A stretch of 64,000 nt of DNA from Achromobacter dolens (lineage in GTDB: Bacteria > Pseudomonadota > Gammaproteobacteria > Burkholderiales > Burkholderiaceae_B): the NCBI RefSeq assembly GCF_902859745.1, contig NZ_CADIJW010000011.1:1-64000 (forward strand), in the 5' to 3' direction. Position numbers and translations under genes: made by a program. Below the pieces are notes generated by a model. It saw only the letters and a program-made list of their open reading frames with translations, ran no database searches and was not told the DNA's origin. Positions 7,482 through 15,740 of the stretch are shown piece by piece. Within the stretch, counting starts at the first letter, position 1, and the number at the start of each line of letters is the position of its first letter.

Positions 7482-9263
7482 TCAGTGCGAGTGGCGCGGG
7501 TCGCCGCGGGTCTCGACCACCTTGAGGTACAGCGTCGCCGGCTCCAGGCAGCCGCCGGTGGACAACTGGCCCACCAGTTGCCGGTAGAGTTCCTGCCACG
7601 GCGTCTGCGCCGCTGGCGGCTGATAGGGCGGGTCCTGCCGGCGCCGTTCCATTTCGGCCTCGTCCACCAGCGCGATCACGCTGCGCTGGTTCAGGTCGAC
7701 GCGGATGCGGTCGCCAGTGCGCAGCAGGGCCAGGCCGCCGCCCACCGCGGCCTCGGGCGACATGTTCAGGATCGACGGGCTGGCCGAGGTGCCGCTCTGG
7801 CGGCCATCGCCCAGGCAGGGCAGTGAGTCGATGCCGCGCTTGATCAGGTGCGAGGGCGGCGCCATGTTGACGACTTCGGCGCTGCCGGGGTAGCCAACCG
7901 TGCCGGCGCCGCGGATGACCAGAATGCAGTGTTCGTCGATGTTCAGCGCGGGGTCCTCGATGCGCGCGTGGTAATCCTCCGGGCCCTCGAACACGATGGC
8001 GCGCGCCTCGAAGGCGTTCTCGTCGCCGGGCGCGGACAGATAGGCACGGCGGAACGCTTCGCCCACCACCGACATCTTGATGACCGCGCTGTCGAAGAAA
8101 TTGCCGGAAAGCACGATGAAGCCGGCGCGATGCTTGAGGGGCGCGTCGCAGCCACGGATGACGTCCGTGTCGTGCGTCTTGGCGTTGGCCGCGATTTCGC
8201 CCATGGTCTTGCCGGACACGGTGGCGCATTCGGCGTGCAGGCGGCCGGCGACCAGCAATTCGTGCATCACGGCGGGGACGCCGCCGGCGCGGTGGAAGCC
8301 TTCGCCCAGGTGTTCGCCGGCGGGCACGCAGTTCACCAGGAGTGGCACGTCTTCGCCCAGCCGCTGCCAGTCGTCCAGGCTCAGGTCGATGCCGGCATGG
8401 CGCGCCATGGCGATCAGGTGCGGCGGACAGTTGCTGGACGCGCCCAGCGCCGAGGCCACGACAATCGCGTTTTCGAAGGCCTCGCGCGTCAGGATATGGG
8501 ACGGGCGCAAGTCCTCGCGCACCATGTCGCAGATGCGCAGGCCGGTGGCGTAGGCCATCTGACCGCGTTCGCGATAGGGCGCCGGGATGCTGGCGCAGGT
8601 GGGCAGCGACATGCCCAGCGCCTCCGCCAGCGAGTTCATGGACAGCGCAGTGCCCATGGTGTTGCAGTGGCCCACCGACGGCGAAGACGCCGTGGCCAGC
8701 GTCATGAAGCCCTCGTAGTCCAGCTTGCCCGCCGCCATCAGGTTGCGGGCGTGCCAGATGACCGTGCCGGAGCCGACCCGTTGGCCGTCGTGCCAGCCGT
8801 CCAGCATGGGGCCTCCCGACAGCACGATGGCGGGAATGTCGACGGTGGCCGCCGCCATCAGGCAGGCGGGCGTGGTCTTGTCGCAGCCGGTGGTCAGCAC
8901 CACGCCGTCCAGCGGATAGCCGTGCAGGATCTCGACCAGGCCCAGGTAGGCCAGGTTGCGATCCAGCGCCGCGGTCGGGCGGCGGCCCTGTTCGGCCAGC
9001 GGATGCACCGGGAACTCCATCGGGATGCCGCCGGCATCGCGGATGCCGGCCTTGACGCGCTCGGCCAGCGCCAGGTGGTGGCGGTTGCAGGGCGCCAGGT
9101 CGCTGCCGGTCTGGGCGATGCCGATGATGGGGCGGCCCGATTGCAGTTCCTGGCGCGTCAGGCCGTAGTTCAGGTAGCGCTCGACGTAGATCGCCGTCAT
9201 GTCGGCGTGGGCGGGATCGTCGAACCATTTCTGGCTGCGCAGCTTGCGGGGAGTGTCGGTCAT
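7482..9263 (-). CDS. IlvD/Edd-family sugar-acid dehydratase (pentonate type)
   Basis: 593 residues. Three cysteines, Cys59, Cys127 (TTGCDKTTPACLM) and Cys200 (SVGHCNTMG), fall where [2Fe-2S] L-arabinonate and D-xylonate dehydratases bind their cluster. The late motif DGRQSGTSASPSILN, with the probable catalytic serine, is present, with GTSASPS where most relatives have GTSGSPS. The reaction would be dehydration of an aldonic acid to a 2-keto-3-deoxy acid. It is the last gene of the dctQMP operon, 55 bases after dctP, which strongly suggests the TRAP system imports its substrate. It is less likely to be the biosynthetic IlvD, given the operon and the motif style. Confidence 0.88.
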   Translation of the reverse strand: MTDTPRKLRSQKWFDDPAHADMTAIYVERYLNYGLTRQELQSGRPIIGIAQTGSDLAPCNRHHLALAERVKAGIRDAGGIPMEFPVHPLAEQGRRPTAALDRNLAYLGLVEILHGYPLDGVVLTTGCDKTTPACLMAAATVDIPAIVLSGGPMLDGWHDGQRVGSGTVIWHARNLMAAGKLDYEGFMTLATASSPSVGHCNTMGTALSMNSLAEALGMSLPTCASIPAPYRERGQMAYATGLRICDMVREDLRPSHILTREAFENAIVVASALGASSNCPPHLIAMARHAGIDLSLDDWQRLGEDVPLLVNCVPAGEHLGEGFHRAGGVPAVMHELLVAGRLHAECATVSGKTMGEIAANAKTHDTDVIRGCDAPLKHRAGFIVLSGNFFDSAVIKMSVVGEAFRRAYLSAPGDENAFEARAIVFEGPEDYHARIEDPALNIDEHCILVIRGAGTVGYPGSAEVVNMAPPSHLIKRGIDSLPCLGDGRQSGTSASPSILNMSPEAAVGGGLALLRTGDRIRVDLNQRSVIALVDEAEMERRRQDPPYQPPAAQTPWQELYRQLVGQLSTGGCLEPATLYLKVVETRGDPRHSH

Positions 9264-9317
9264 GGGTGCCTCGTGTGCTTCGGTGATGCGTGGCGCGCCG
9301 GAGGGCGCGCCGGGGAC

Positions 9318-10334
9318 CTAATTGCGTGCCTTGCTGATCTCGGTGTTCAGTTGCCGGACCAGGTCCGGGCCGAGTTCCTGGGTGTACTTGTCGACCACGG
9401 GCTGCACCTTCTCGCGCATCCGCGCCACCTCCTCGGGCGACACGGTGTTGATCTTCATGCCCGCCTTTTCCAGCGTGCCCATCGCCTTGAGCGAATCGGC
9501 GCGGCTGTCCTTGCGTTCGAAGTCGCGCGAGGCCTCGGCGGCCTGGCGCACCAGCTTTTGTTCGTCGGGCGACAGCTTGTCCCACCATTTCTTGGATGCC
9601 ATCACCACCCAGGGCGTGTAGACGTGGCGGGTGATGGTCAGATAGGGCTGCACCTCGTAGAACTTGCTGCTCTGGATGGTGGTGATGGGGTTTTCCTGGC
9701 CATCGACCGTGCGCGTTTCCAATGCCGTGAACAATTCCGAGAACGGCATCGGCACGGCATTCGCGCCCAGGGTGTTGAAGACGCCCAGCGCGATCTGGTT
9801 CTGCATCACGCGCAGTTTGATGCCTTGCATGTCCTCGGCGCGCACGATGGGGTGCTTGGAGTTGGTCATGTTGCGAAAGCCGTTTTCCCAATACACCAGC
9901 CCCACCAGGCCCTTGGCTTCCAGCTTCTTGAGCAGGTCCTGCCCAAGCTGCCCATCGAGCACCGCATCGGCTTCCTTTTCGCTGTTGAACAGGAACGGCA
10001 GGTCGAACACGCCAAATTCCTTGACCATGCCGGCCAGCGGCGCGGTGGAGCCGACCATCATTTCCTGCGCGCCGCCGACCAGCGCGCCCTGCATCTGTTC
10101 GTCCGAGCCGAGGTTGGCCGAGCCGAAGGTCTTCATCTTGAGCTTGCCGCCGCTGATCTTCTCCAGCTCCTGCGCCAGATGGCGCGCGGCGCGGCCCTGC
10201 ACGCTGTCCTCGTTCAGGCCGTAGCCGAAGCGGATCAGGCGCGGCTTGACGTCGGCGGCCGCGGCGGCCCCGGCGAAGGCGCAGGACAGCGCCGTGGCCA
10301 GCACGATGAGGCGGGTCTTGAAACGGATGTTCAT
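9318..10334 (-). CDS. dctP: TRAP transporter periplasmic binding protein DctP
   Basis: 338 residues. It has a Sec signal peptide (cleavage near AGAAAA|ADV) and DctP-family motifs including FGYGLNEDS, FDLPFLF, EDMQGIKLRVMQN, the selectivity-helix region PMPFSELFTALETRTVDGQENP, and TRHVYTPWVVMASKKWW. The conserved Arg in LRVMQN normally salt-bridges the substrate carboxylate, so an acidic sugar fits. Third gene of dctQ-dctM-dctP-dehydratase. The start ATG at 10334 is preceded by a good AAGGAGGAAC on the minus strand. Confidence 0.93.
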   Translation of the reverse strand: MNIRFKTRLIVLATALSCAFAGAAAAADVKPRLIRFGYGLNEDSVQGRAARHLAQELEKISGGKLKMKTFGSANLGSDEQMQGALVGGAQEMMVGSTAPLAGMVKEFGVFDLPFLFNSEKEADAVLDGQLGQDLLKKLEAKGLVGLVYWENGFRNMTNSKHPIVRAEDMQGIKLRVMQNQIALGVFNTLGANAVPMPFSELFTALETRTVDGQENPITTIQSSKFYEVQPYLTITRHVYTPWVVMASKKWWDKLSPDEQKLVRQAAEASRDFERKDSRADSLKAMGTLEKAGMKINTVSPEEVARMREKVQPVVDKYTQELGPDLVRQLNTEISKARN

Positions 10335-10393
10335 GGTTGTTCCTCCTTGGCTTCTTCTGAATGGCGCCGGGTCGGCGCCTCTGTGTACGGGCC

Positions 10394-11674
10394 TCAGTGC
10401 ATCCAGCTCGCGGGGACGGTGATCAGTTCGGGGAAGATCACCAGCAGTACCAGCAGCAGCGTGTAGGCCACGACGTAGCGCCACACGCCCCTGCAGATGG
10501 TTTCCATGTTGATGCGGGCGACGCCGCAGACCACGTTGAGCACCGTGCCGACCGGCGGCGTGAGCAGGCCGACGCAGCCCACCATGACGAACATGACGCC
10601 GAAATACACCGGGTCGATGCCGGCCTGGGTGACGACCGGCATGAGCACCGGCGCCAGGATCAGGATGGTGGGCGTCAGGTCCATGACCGTGCCGACCAGT
10701 GTCAGCAGCACCAACAGCGCGAACATCAGCAGCTTGGGATGGTCCAGCACCGGTTCCAGCAGCGCGATCAGGTCCTGCGGCATGTCGGCCAGGGTGATCA
10801 TGTAGGACGACACCATGGCGGCGGCCACCAGGAACATGACCACGGCGGTGGTGCGGGCGGCGTTGATGAACAGCGGCAGCAGGTGGCGCAGGCCGATCTC
10901 GCGGTAGACGAACAGGCTGATCAGCAGCGCGTAGACGGCGGCCACCACCGCCGCTTCGGTGGGGGTGAAGATGCCGCCGCGCAGGCCGCCGATGATGATG
11001 ACGGGCAGCAGCAGCGCCCAGGCCGATTCGCGCAGCGCCCGCAGCCGGGCGCTCCAGGGCTGGCGCGGCGCGGGCTTGATGGCGCCGTGCTTGCGCGCCA
11101 CCCAGGTCCACACCGCCACCAATGTCATGCCCATCATCAGGCCGGGGGCGATGCCGGCGAAGAACAGCTTGGTGATGGAGACGTTGGTGGCGACGCCGAA
11201 GATGATGAACGAGATCGACGGCGGGATGATCGGCGCGATGATGCCGCCTGCGGCAATCAGCCCCGAGGCCTGGCCGGCGTCGTAGCCTTTCTCGCGCAGC
11301 ATCGGGATCAGCAGCGATCCGAGCGCGGCGGCGTCGGCCACGGCCGAGCCGGAAAGCGCCGCCAGCAGCACGCTGGCGAAGATCGCGACGTAGCCCAGCC
11401 CGCCCTGGATATGGCCGACGAACATGCTGGCCAGGTTGACGATGCGGCGCGAGATGCCGCCGGCGTTCATCAGTTCGCCGGCCAGCATGAACAGCGGCAC
11501 CGCCATCAGCGTGAAGCTGTTGGCGCCCGACAGCATGTTCTGCGCCAGGATCTGGGTGTCGAAGAAATCGAGTTGGAACATCATGGCGATCGCGCTCAAT
11601 AGCAGCGCGAACGCGATCGGCATGCCCAGGGCGATGAAGCCGAGCAGCACCAGCAGGAAGACGGTCAGGATCAT
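10394..11674 (-). CDS. dctM: TRAP transporter large permease DctM
   Basis: 426 residues of mostly hydrophobic sequence, the normal DctM length with about 12 helices. Family motifs include VPLFMLAGELMNAGGISRRIV, GSAVADAAALGSLLIP, AAGGIIAPIIPPSI and the late GLLTPPVGTVLN. It forms the sodium-coupled translocation channel with DctQ in the inner membrane. It follows dctQ by 32 bases and precedes dctP by 59 on the minus strand, clearly one transcript. Confidence 0.95.
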   Translation of the reverse strand: MILTVFLLVLLGFIALGMPIAFALLLSAIAMMFQLDFFDTQILAQNMLSGANSFTLMAVPLFMLAGELMNAGGISRRIVNLASMFVGHIQGGLGYVAIFASVLLAALSGSAVADAAALGSLLIPMLREKGYDAGQASGLIAAGGIIAPIIPPSISFIIFGVATNVSITKLFFAGIAPGLMMGMTLVAVWTWVARKHGAIKPAPRQPWSARLRALRESAWALLLPVIIIGGLRGGIFTPTEAAVVAAVYALLISLFVYREIGLRHLLPLFINAARTTAVVMFLVAAAMVSSYMITLADMPQDLIALLEPVLDHPKLLMFALLVLLTLVGTVMDLTPTILILAPVLMPVVTQAGIDPVYFGVMFVMVGCVGLLTPPVGTVLNVVCGVARINMETICRGVWRYVVAYTLLLVLLVIFPELITVPASWMH

Positions 11675-11706
11675 GTGGGCGGGTCCGAGCGAGGGGCGGG
11701 GAAGGG

Positions 11707-12249
11707 TCAGACCAGCGGGTCTTCGGGGCTGGATTCGGCGGGCAACGGGCCCCCGGCCAGCACGCGGATCAGGTCGACCAGGGTCAACAGCCCCATCGCG
11801 ACGGCTGCATAGAGCGCGGCGGCGTTGAATACCGCCAGCGGCATCCCGGTCACCGGCAGGCGGGTGTCCAGGCCGATCACGGTCTGTGCCCAGCCGCCAT
11901 CGGCCAGCAGCCACAGCATCCACAGCACCAGCAATTGGCAGACGACGTGCGAGACACGGCGGGCGGCGGGGCCGAAGCGGTCCACCAGCATCGTGACGCC
12001 GATGTGCTGGTGGTCGCGCAACGCCAGCACCGAACCCAGGAAGATCATCCAGACGAAGGCCAGGCGGGAGATTTCGTCGGACACGTTGATGCCGGAATTG
12101 AACAGGTAGCGCATGGCGACATTGCCGAACAGCAACACCACCATGACCACCAGGCAGGCGGCCATCAGCCAGGTCTGCAACCTGGCGCACCAGTCGGCCG
12201 CGCGCGCCAACGGGGCGACGCCGGGCCGCCCCTTGGGGGAACCATGCAT
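11707..12249 (-). CDS. dctQ: TRAP transporter small permease DctQ
   Basis: 180 residues with four predicted helices. The conserved segment VAMRYLFNSGINVSDEISRLAFVWMIFLGSVLALRDHQHIGV is typical of DctQ. The small subunit pairs with DctM in the inner membrane. It is the first gene of the operon. Its ATG at 12249 lies 50 bases from the palindromic operator, so repression by the divergent LacI-type regulator is likely. Confidence 0.92.
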   Translation of the reverse strand: MHGSPKGRPGVAPLARAADWCARLQTWLMAACLVVMVVLLFGNVAMRYLFNSGINVSDEISRLAFVWMIFLGSVLALRDHQHIGVTMLVDRFGPAARRVSHVVCQLLVLWMLWLLADGGWAQTVIGLDTRLPVTGMPLAVFNAAALYAAVAMGLLTLVDLIRVLAGGPLPAESSPEDPLV

Positions 12250-12298
12250 GCTTGTCTCCTCTCCGTTTTCCGGAATTCTTATGGATATCGCGAGGCTG

Positions 12299-12314
12299 AT
12301 GTTAGCGCTAACAT
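12299..12314. promoter_or_regulatory. LacI/GntR-type operator, perfect 16-bp palindrome
   Basis: ATGTTAGCGCTAACAT is fully self-complementary and has the central CG step and TGTTA half-sites typical of LacI-family gluconate/idonate-type operators. It lies between the divergent dctQ and lacI-type genes, so one site could control both. Confidence 0.85.
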
Positions 12315-12379
12315 TTTTGGTTTGGCAAGCCCCGATCTTTAGGTCAGACTACGTGCTCGCCAACCGCTCAGAACGGCCG

Positions 12380-13405
12380 ATGTCCATCCGAAAGCCCCGC
12401 AGCACCCGCGCCGGGCGCGTGACCATGCAAGAGGTCGCGCGCCGTGCCGGGGTCAGCGCGATCACCGTGTCGCGCGCCTTGCGTACCCCCGACAAAGTGG
12501 CCGAGGCCGTGCGCCAGCGCATCGCCGAGGTCTGCCAGGAACTCGGTTACGTGCCCAACCACGCGGCCAGTGCGCTGGCGTCGGCGCGCTCGCAGACCAT
12601 CGTGGTGCTGATCCCGTCATTGAGCAACGTGGTGTTCGTCGACATCATCAGCGGCATCAAGGAAGTGCTGGACGAGCAGGGCTACCACCTGCTGATCGGC
12701 GTCACCGGGTATTCGCCCGATGCCGAGGAGGTGTTGCTGCGCAAGTACCTGCAGCACCTGCCCGATGGCCTGATCCTGACCGGCATCGACCACAACCCGG
12801 GGGTCTGGGAACTGCTGCGGGCGCAGGGCATGCCCACGGTCCACACCATCGAGACGCTCGAAGGCAGCGACGGCATGAGCGTCGGGTTTTCTCAGTTCGA
12901 GTCTGGCTACGCCGCCGGCCGTCACCTGGTCGAACGCGGCCGCAAGCGCATCGGCATCGTTGGCGCCCAGCTCGATCCGCGCTCGCTGCGGCGCTGCGAA
13001 GGCTGCCGGCAGGCGTTGCGCGACGCCGGCCTGTACGATCCGGCGCTGGAGATCATGACGCCCGAGAAGTCGTCGATCGCGCTGGGGGCGGCGCTGCTGG
13101 AAACGCTGCTGGCCGGACATCCCGATTGCGACGCGGTGTTTTTCTGCAATGACGACCTGGCGCAGGGCGCGGTGTTCCAGTGCGGCCGCCTGGGCGTGAG
13201 CGTGCCGGACCAGATGGCGCTGGTCGGCTTCCACGATTTCGCGGGCACGGCCTGGACCACGCCGCCGCTGTCGACCATCGCCACGCCGCGCTACGAGATC
13301 GGCCGCGAGGCGGCGCTCTTGCTGATGCGCCACCTGGCCGGCCAGCCCATCGAGCAACGCCACATCGACCTGGGCTTCACGCTGGTGCGGCGCGAAACCA
13401 CCTGA
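12380..13405 (+). CDS. LacI-family transcriptional regulator (gluconate-repressor-like)
   Basis: 341 residues. The N-terminal helix-turn-helix is MQEVARRAGVSAITVSRALR (residues 15-34), then the hinge helix region HAASALASARS and a periplasmic-binding-protein-like effector domain (VVLIPSLSNVVF, GFHDFAGTAWTTPPLSTI). The start at 12380 (MSIRKPRS) is chosen because the helix-turn-helix normally begins within the first 20 residues; in-frame sequence upstream crosses the operator and is not plausible. Most likely a repressor of the divergent TRAP/dehydratase operon, released by a sugar acid. Confidence 0.92.
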   Translation: MSIRKPRSTRAGRVTMQEVARRAGVSAITVSRALRTPDKVAEAVRQRIAEVCQELGYVPNHAASALASARSQTIVVLIPSLSNVVFVDIISGIKEVLDEQGYHLLIGVTGYSPDAEEVLLRKYLQHLPDGLILTGIDHNPGVWELLRAQGMPTVHTIETLEGSDGMSVGFSQFESGYAAGRHLVERGRKRIGIVGAQLDPRSLRRCEGCRQALRDAGLYDPALEIMTPEKSSIALGAALLETLLAGHPDCDAVFFCNDDLAQGAVFQCGRLGVSVPDQMALVGFHDFAGTAWTTPPLSTIATPRYEIGREAALLLMRHLAGQPIEQRHIDLGFTLVRRETT

Positions 13406-13412
13406 TTCCGCC

Positions 13413-14309
13413 TCAGCCGGCGCGGCGCAGCGCCAGGAACACGCCGGACGCCATGATCATGGCGATGCCGGTCAGCGCCAGCGCGTCGGGCGGACGCTGG
13501 AACCAGAAGGTGCTGAAGGCCACCGCCAGCAGCAATTGGAAGTAGTTCAGCGGCGCCAGCGTGGCCGCCGCGACGCGTTGGAACGCGGCAATGAGCAGGA
13601 TCTGCGCCAGTCCGCTGCAGGCGCCCAGGCCCACGATCAAGGCCATGTCCGTCAGGTCGGGCCAGGGATCCGGCAGGAAGAACGGCGCGGGCAGGGCGGT
13701 GACAATCAGGCAGATGAAGGCGGTGTAGGCGTATTGCACCGGTCCGGCCACCTTGCCAGACAGCTTGCGGGTCAGCACCTGGAAGATGGCGTAGCTGATC
13801 GCCGAGACCGCCATCAGCAGCGTGCCCAGCGCAGGCAGATCGGCGCCCGGCCGCACGATCAGCAGCATGCCGGCGAAGCCGGCCGCCACCGCCATCCATT
13901 GCACCGGCCGCACCCGTTCGCCCAGCAGCCAGGGCGACAGCGCGACCATGATGAGGGGCGAGGTGAAGTAGATCGCCGTGGCCTCGGACAGCGGCATCCA
14001 GATCAGCGCCGTCATGAAGCAGGTGCCGACGGTGGCCAGCATCAGGCCGCGCAGGATCAGCAGGGGCTTTTGCGGCGCGGCGCGCAGGTCGGGCCAGCCA
14101 TGGCGCCACAGCAGCCCCAGCGCCAGCGTCGCCACGGCGAGATAGCGCATGATGTTCAGGAACGGCGCCGGGTAGCGCATCAGCATCTGCTTGGAGCCGG
14201 CGTCGAAAGTGGCGAAGGCCACCAGCGCCGCGAAGAACAGCAGGATGCCGGCCCGCCGTGAACCGGCGGCCGGGATGGCGCCGGGCGCCGTGGCGGAGGT
14301 GATGGCCAT
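13413..14309 (-). CDS. EamA/DMT-family inner-membrane transporter
   Basis: 298 residues with about ten helices in two five-helix repeats, the EamA layout. Typical motifs include FDAGSKQMLMRYPAPFLNIMRY, ALIWMPLSEATAIYFTSPL, LGERVRPVQWMAV, and in the second half GACSGLAQILLIAAFQR and APLNYFQLLLAVAFSTFWFQ. Family members export amino acids or metabolites. It is the last gene of the long minus-strand block, 8 bases after the acetylpolyamine-amidohydrolase-like gene, so its substrate may be a product of that pathway. Confidence 0.88.
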   Translation of the reverse strand: MAITSATAPGAIPAAGSRRAGILLFFAALVAFATFDAGSKQMLMRYPAPFLNIMRYLAVATLALGLLWRHGWPDLRAAPQKPLLILRGLMLATVGTCFMTALIWMPLSEATAIYFTSPLIMVALSPWLLGERVRPVQWMAVAAGFAGMLLIVRPGADLPALGTLLMAVSAISYAIFQVLTRKLSGKVAGPVQYAYTAFICLIVTALPAPFFLPDPWPDLTDMALIVGLGACSGLAQILLIAAFQRVAAATLAPLNYFQLLLAVAFSTFWFQRPPDALALTGIAMIMASGVFLALRRAG

Positions 14310-14317
14310 GGCGGGGT

Positions 14318-15376
14318 TCAGGCGCGGGCCAGGCCTTGCAGGAATGCGTCCAGCGCCGGGCCGATGGCCTGCACCATGTAGCCGCCTTCCTGCACCACCA
14401 CCGTGGGCACGCCCAGGCTGGCCACGCGCGCGCCGATGTCGCGGTAGGCGTCGATGTCCAGTTTCAGGACGCTGATGGGATCGTCCTTGTAAGTGTCGAA
14501 CCCCAGCGCCAGCACCAGCGCCTGCGGCCCGTAGCCGGCCAGCGCCGCCAGCGCCGTGTCCAGCGCCCGCAGGAACGGGTCGTTGCCGGCGCCGTGAGGC
14601 AGCGGCAGGTTGAGATTGCAGCCTTCGCCGGCGCCGTGGCCGCGTTCGTGCGCATAGCCGGTGTAGAACGGGTAGTAGCCGGCGGGATCGGCATGCAGCG
14701 ACACCGTCATGACGTCGGCGCGCTGGTAGAAGATGTTCTGGGTGCCGTCGCCATGGTGCGCGTCGACGTCCAGCACCGCCACTTTGGACCAGCTCTGCAA
14801 CAGCCGGGCGGCGGCGGCCGCGCTGCTGTTCAGGTAGCAGAAGCCGCCGGCGCGGTCGCGATGGGCGTGATGGCCCGATGGCCGGCACAGGGCATAGGCC
14901 GCGCCGCCGCTGGCGGCCACGTGCTCGGCCGCGGCCACCGCGCTGTGGGTGGAGCGCAGCGCCGAGCGCCAGGTGTGCGGGCCGATGGGGCAGGACAGGT
15001 CGCTCAGGTAGTAGCCGGTCTGCGCCACGATCGACGGCGACGGGCAGGGGCCGCGCCCGGCCGCTTCGACGCGGCCGCTGTAGTAGGGCGACAGGTTCGG
15101 CAGCACTTCGGGGCCGGGGTCGACGCCCGGGGCCTTGAGCGCCTGCCAGCGGGCGAAGGCGGTTTCCAGGTAGTCCAGGTAGTCCGCGCTGTGGATGGCC
15201 TCGAGCGGCTGGCGGCCGTAGTCGGGCGGCGTCTCGACCGCGATGCCGCGGGCGGCCAGCGCGCCTTGCAGGCTGTGGGCGCGAGAGGGCAGGTCGGTGG
15301 GGGCGCTGATGCGGCCCAGCCGCATGAACTGCTGGGGGGTGTGCAGCAGTTGTTCTTCCGAGAAAAACGCCTTCAT
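14318..15376 (-). CDS. Acetylpolyamine amidohydrolase-like protein (histone-deacetylase superfamily)
   Basis: 352 residues, the length of bacterial acetylpolyamine amidohydrolases. Zinc-enzyme hallmarks are intact: RPSGHHAHRDRAGGFCYLNS with the tandem catalytic histidines, DVDAHHGDGTQ with Asp/His metal ligands, LGFDTYKDDP with the third ligand Asp, and EGGYM. The enzyme would release acetate from acetylated polyamines or other small amides in the cytoplasm. The neighbours, an ABC importer and a PuuC-like aldehyde dehydrogenase, support polyamine catabolism. Other acyl-amine substrates are possible. Confidence 0.85.
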   Translation of the reverse strand: MKAFFSEEQLLHTPQQFMRLGRISAPTDLPSRAHSLQGALAARGIAVETPPDYGRQPLEAIHSADYLDYLETAFARWQALKAPGVDPGPEVLPNLSPYYSGRVEAAGRGPCPSPSIVAQTGYYLSDLSCPIGPHTWRSALRSTHSAVAAAEHVAASGGAAYALCRPSGHHAHRDRAGGFCYLNSSAAAAARLLQSWSKVAVLDVDAHHGDGTQNIFYQRADVMTVSLHADPAGYYPFYTGYAHERGHGAGEGCNLNLPLPHGAGNDPFLRALDTALAALAGYGPQALVLALGFDTYKDDPISVLKLDIDAYRDIGARVASLGVPTVVVQEGGYMVQAIGPALDAFLQGLARA

Positions 15377-15392
15377 GGTGTTCCTTTGCGCC

Positions 15393-15713
15393 TCAGTGCG
15401 AGCAGCCGCCGGCCGCGGCCTGCCCCGGCTGCTTGATCTCGATCTCGACGAACACGAATTCGGTGTCGCCCGGGTTGATGACGTTGTGTTCCACGCCCAC
15501 CGGCCGGTAGTAGGACACGCCGGTGGTGAGCTGGCTGGTGACCTGGCCGTTGGGCGTGTCCAGCAGCAGCGGACCGGTGGTCTGCGGCACCACCACGTAG
15601 TTCATGCCGTGACGGTGCCAGCCGGTTTCACCGCCGGGCGGAAAGCGCCATTCGGTGACGGTGACCTGGTCGTTGTCGATCTGGACGGTGGGCACGGCGG
15701 GCGGGCGTTGCAT
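15393..15713 (-). CDS. Small single-domain cupin
   Basis: 106 residues forming one beta-barrel. Cupin motif 1 is visible as PPGGETGWHRHGMNYVVV (two His and a Glu as probable metal ligands) and motif 2 as YYRPVGVEHNVINPG. The Cys-Ser-His C-terminus (GGCSH) is unusual and could add a metal ligand. It lies 16 bases from the amidohydrolase gene and 27 from the ABC ATPase gene, so it belongs to the same transcript. Its role there, sensor or small enzyme, cannot be read from sequence. Confidence 0.85.
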   Translation of the reverse strand: MQRPPAVPTVQIDNDQVTVTEWRFPPGGETGWHRHGMNYVVVPQTTGPLLLDTPNGQVTSQLTTGVSYYRPVGVEHNVINPGDTEFVFVEIEIKQPGQAAAGGCSH

Positions 15714-15740
15714 GCGAGTCTCCTGGTTGTGATGGCCGCT

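Noticed and set aside
7848-10466. Open plus-strand frame of 872 codons opposite the dehydratase and dctP
   Set aside because: It is antisense to two clear genes, and its His/Gln/Gly/Arg-rich composition is typical of a shadow frame.
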